This document shows, one piece after another, positions 61,661-64,000 of a DNA stretch of 64,000 nucleotides. Numbering within the stretch: position 1 is the first letter of the stretch; each line of letters begins with the position of its first letter. The DNA comes from Gammaproteobacteria bacterium (GTDB taxonomy: Bacteria > Pseudomonadota > Gammaproteobacteria > Pseudomonadales > Azotimanducaceae), in contig JAPPDJ010000172.1 of NCBI GenBank assembly GCA_028824555.1, forward strand, positions 1 to 64,000. The letters run 5' to 3'. The translations under genes were made by a program, and so were the position numbers. The notes beneath the pieces were generated by a model. It worked only from the letters and a program-made list of their open reading frames with translations, ran no database searches and had not been told where the DNA came from.

Positions 61661-61946
61661 GTTCCTTCTCCGTGAAGTCGGACTTGGCGATGTACGAGAA
61701 GACGGGATAGGCCGCCACATCGGCTTCCTCGAGCTTCGACAGGACATGCTCGATCACCGTGACGGATCTGTGAGGATCGATGGTTCCGAGCCCTCCCTCG
61801 TAAACTGCCTTCACCCAAAGGAATTCCTCGTCGTCTTCGCCGAGTTGCGGGGAGACGGCGATCTTGACGAACGGGACTTCGTTGAGGTAGCCCCGGAGCG
61901 CCCCATCGATCACCTGCCTTGCTTGTTCGAGCGTTGCTTGCTTCAT
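61647..61946 (-). CDS. Conserved small protein of unknown function, partner of the HEPN-like gene
   Basis: 99 aa: [72 protein letters not shown]; overlapping gene arrangement. Confidence 0.6.
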   Translation of the reverse strand: MKQATLEQARQVIDGALRGYLNEVPFVKIAVSPQLGEDDEEFLWVKAVYEGGLGTIDPHRSVTVIEHVLSKLEEADVAAYPVFSYIAKSDFTEKELAAL

Positions 61947-62061
61947 CGCCGTTGCCTCGGACCGCACACCTTCAATCCGCTAGTTTACGCCCGTCGTGCA
62001 TGGACGAGAAATACGAACCCTTCAGGCTGATAGGATGGCGCCACCAATCGAGGGGAGCGCC

Positions 62062-62556
62062 ATGCAGGCAACGATCACGACTGAGAAAGGGGACATCCGC
62101 TTGGACCTCTTTCCCGACCAGGCCCCGGTGACGGTGGCCAACTTCGTCAACCTTGCTTCGCGTGGCTACTACGATGGTCTCGTCTTCCACCGCGTTATCG
62201 ACAACTTCATGATTCAGGGCGGGTGTCCTAGCGGCACGGGGACGGGCGGCCCCGGCTATCAGTTCGAGGATGAGTTCACGCCAGAGTTGCGCCACGACCG
62301 GCCCGGGCGTCTTTCGATGGCGAATGCGGGCCCCGGCACCAACGGCTCGCAATTCTTCATCACCCATGTTCCAACGCCTTGGCTGGACGATGCCCACACC
62401 ATCTTCGGTGAGGTGGTGGACGGCGCGGATCAGGCGGTGGTGGATGCTATCGGTCAGGGCGACCGCATCGAATCCATCGCCATCAGTGGGGAAGTCGACG
62501 CCCTGCTCACGTCGAAGAGCGCCCGGGTCGAGGAGTGGAACGCCCGACTAGGCTGA
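62062..62556 (+). CDS. ppiB: Cyclophilin-type peptidyl-prolyl cis-trans isomerase
   Basis: [82 protein letters not shown]. Confidence 0.95.
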   Translation: MQATITTEKGDIRLDLFPDQAPVTVANFVNLASRGYYDGLVFHRVIDNFMIQGGCPSGTGTGGPGYQFEDEFTPELRHDRPGRLSMANAGPGTNGSQFFITHVPTPWLDDAHTIFGEVVDGADQAVVDAIGQGDRIESIAISGEVDALLTSKSARVEEWNARLG

Positions 62557-62579
62557 GGCGCGTTTCCCTTGGGGCCCGT

Positions 62580-63521
62580 CTATCGACTCCCTCGTTCTTC
62601 GCTGGCTCCTTTCGTGGCCTCCAGAACACGCGTGGCGGCACCGATCATCGAGGTCATGTCGCTTAGGTTGGCCGGCACGATGAGCGTGTTGCCTTCCTTG
62701 GCGAGGCTGCCGAAGCGCTCGAGGTAGTTCTCCGCCACGCGCAGTTGCATGGCCTTGTCGCCGCCCTCGGCGTTGAGCGCGTCGGCGACCTTCGTCAGCC
62801 CTGCGGCGGTGGCTTCGGCGATGGCCAGAATTGCCGCAGCCTCGCCTTGCGCCTCGTTGATTTGCTGTTCCCTCGTGGCTTCCGACTGCTTGATGACCTG
62901 CTGCTTCTCGCCCTCCGCTTCGTTGATGCGGGCGTCGCGCTCGCCTTCGGACTGCAGGATCGTGGCGCGCTTCTCGCGTTCGGCGCGCATCTGCTTTTCC
63001 ATTGCGGACACCACATCGACCGGCGGGTTGATGTTCTGGATCTCGTAGCGCAGCACCTTCACGCCCCAAGGGTCGGAGGCGCGGTCGAGTTCCTCCACCA
63101 CGCGCAGATTGATGTGGCCGCGTTCCTCGAAGGTCTTGTCGAGCTCGATCTTGCCGATCTCGCTGCGAAGGGTCGTCTGGGCGAGCTGGGAGATGGCAAA
63201 GAGGTAGTCGGCGATGCCATAGGACGCCGCCTGGGCGTCCATGATCTGCAGGTAGAGCACGCCATCGACGCCCACCTGCACGTTGTCGGAGGTGATGCAA
63301 AGCTGCTCCGGCACGTCCACCGCCTGCTCCTTCAAGGTGTGCTTGTAGGCCACGCGGTCGAGGAACGGCACCAGAAGGTGGAACCCCGCCCGCAGCGTGC
63401 GCGCGTAGCGGCCAAGGGACTCGACCACATAGGCGTTCTGCTGCGGCACGATCACCGCCGTCTTGATGATGATGATGATGGCCAGGATGGCGAGGACGCC
63501 GGCGACGATCAGGGTTTCCAA
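62580..63521 (-). CDS. SPFH/Band-7 (stomatin/QmcA-like) membrane protein
   Basis: VIVPQQNAYVVESLGRYARTLRAGFHLLVPFLDRVAYKHTLKEQAVDVPEQLCITSDNVQVGVDGVLYLQIMD; coiled-coil tail. Confidence 0.95.
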   Translation of the reverse strand: METLIVAGVLAILAIIIIIKTAVIVPQQNAYVVESLGRYARTLRAGFHLLVPFLDRVAYKHTLKEQAVDVPEQLCITSDNVQVGVDGVLYLQIMDAQAASYGIADYLFAISQLAQTTLRSEIGKIELDKTFEERGHINLRVVEELDRASDPWGVKVLRYEIQNINPPVDVVSAMEKQMRAEREKRATILQSEGERDARINEAEGEKQQVIKQSEATREQQINEAQGEAAAILAIAEATAAGLTKVADALNAEGGDKAMQLRVAENYLERFGSLAKEGNTLIVPANLSDMTSMIGAATRVLEATKGASEERGSR

Positions 63522-63524
63522 CTT

Positions 63525-63989
63525 CTAACCTCCTTGTTGCTGGTCGAGTTGCGCGAGCGGCTCGATGTCGAGACCGGCGCCGCGCGGCCCTACGACGCGG
63601 GCGGAACTGCCGGCGGCGATGGCCGCCTTGCCCACATTGGTGGCGTTCCACTCTGAGCCGCGCAGTTGCACGCGAGTGCGCTCGCCCACGCCTACGGCCT
63701 CGGTGACCTCCACCACCTCTCCGGCTGGCGTGCTGTCGAAGCCTGGCGCATCCCCCTTCAGCTTTTCGTAGACGCGCTTGCGGAACAGCACCATGGAGGA
63801 GAGCGAGATGCCAGCAAACGCGAGCCACTGGCCCCACAGCGGAAGGTCGGCGCCAGCGAGCTCTGCAAGCCCGACGACGATGGCCGAGACGCCCAGAAAG
63901 ATGAAGTAGAAGGCGAGGTCCGCGGCGGTCAGTTCGACCCCGGCGAGCACCGCGCCCAGAATGAGCCAACCCCACCACGGCATGGCCAT
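63525..63989 (-). CDS. NfeD family protein
   Basis: N-terminal TM segments and C-terminal OB-like GEVVEVTEAVGVGERTRVQLRGSEWNATN; adjacent to the SPFH gene. Confidence 0.85.
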   Translation of the reverse strand: MAMPWWGWLILGAVLAGVELTAADLAFYFIFLGVSAIVVGLAELAGADLPLWGQWLAFAGISLSSMVLFRKRVYEKLKGDAPGFDSTPAGEVVEVTEAVGVGERTRVQLRGSEWNATNVGKAAIAAGSSARVVGPRGAGLDIEPLAQLDQQQGG

Positions 63990-64000
63990 CTTCTCCGCTG

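Overview
High-GC, densely coded bacterial chromosomal window. It is probably gammaproteobacterial, judged from the leuC-leuD-leuB-asd-fimV-truA order on the minus strand. I annotate about 55 protein-coding genes. Main blocks are: a partial BC-BCCP-CT fused acyl-CoA carboxylase; a LolA-like/FtsX/FtsX/LolD-like/porin cassette; leu-asd-fimV-truA; an acetoin/pyruvate-dehydrogenase-like aco cluster (E1a, E1b, AcoX, E2); an Opp/Dpp peptide ABC operon plus a POT transporter; a sigma-54 activator divergent from an orphan heme-copper oxidase subunit I; a set of small-molecule oxidoreductases and hydrolases including a CmcJ/AsaB-like protein; full-length metH preceded by a HEPN-like two-gene unit; and ppiB, SPFH and NfeD. 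I saw no rRNA, tRNA, CRISPR array, integrase or transposase. The most unusual signals are: (1) a ~45-49 bp hairpin repeat read in-frame inside three different proteins, in all three forward reading frames; (2) several families of dispersed intergenic palindromic repeats, some of which supply gene stop codons; (3) a near-consensus -24/-12 promoter in front of the orphan oxidase; (4) a ~35-aa Cys-rich insertion in the MetH activation domain and a HEPN-like gene overlapping the metH start codon. All calls come from reading the sequence and supplied translations; no database search was run.
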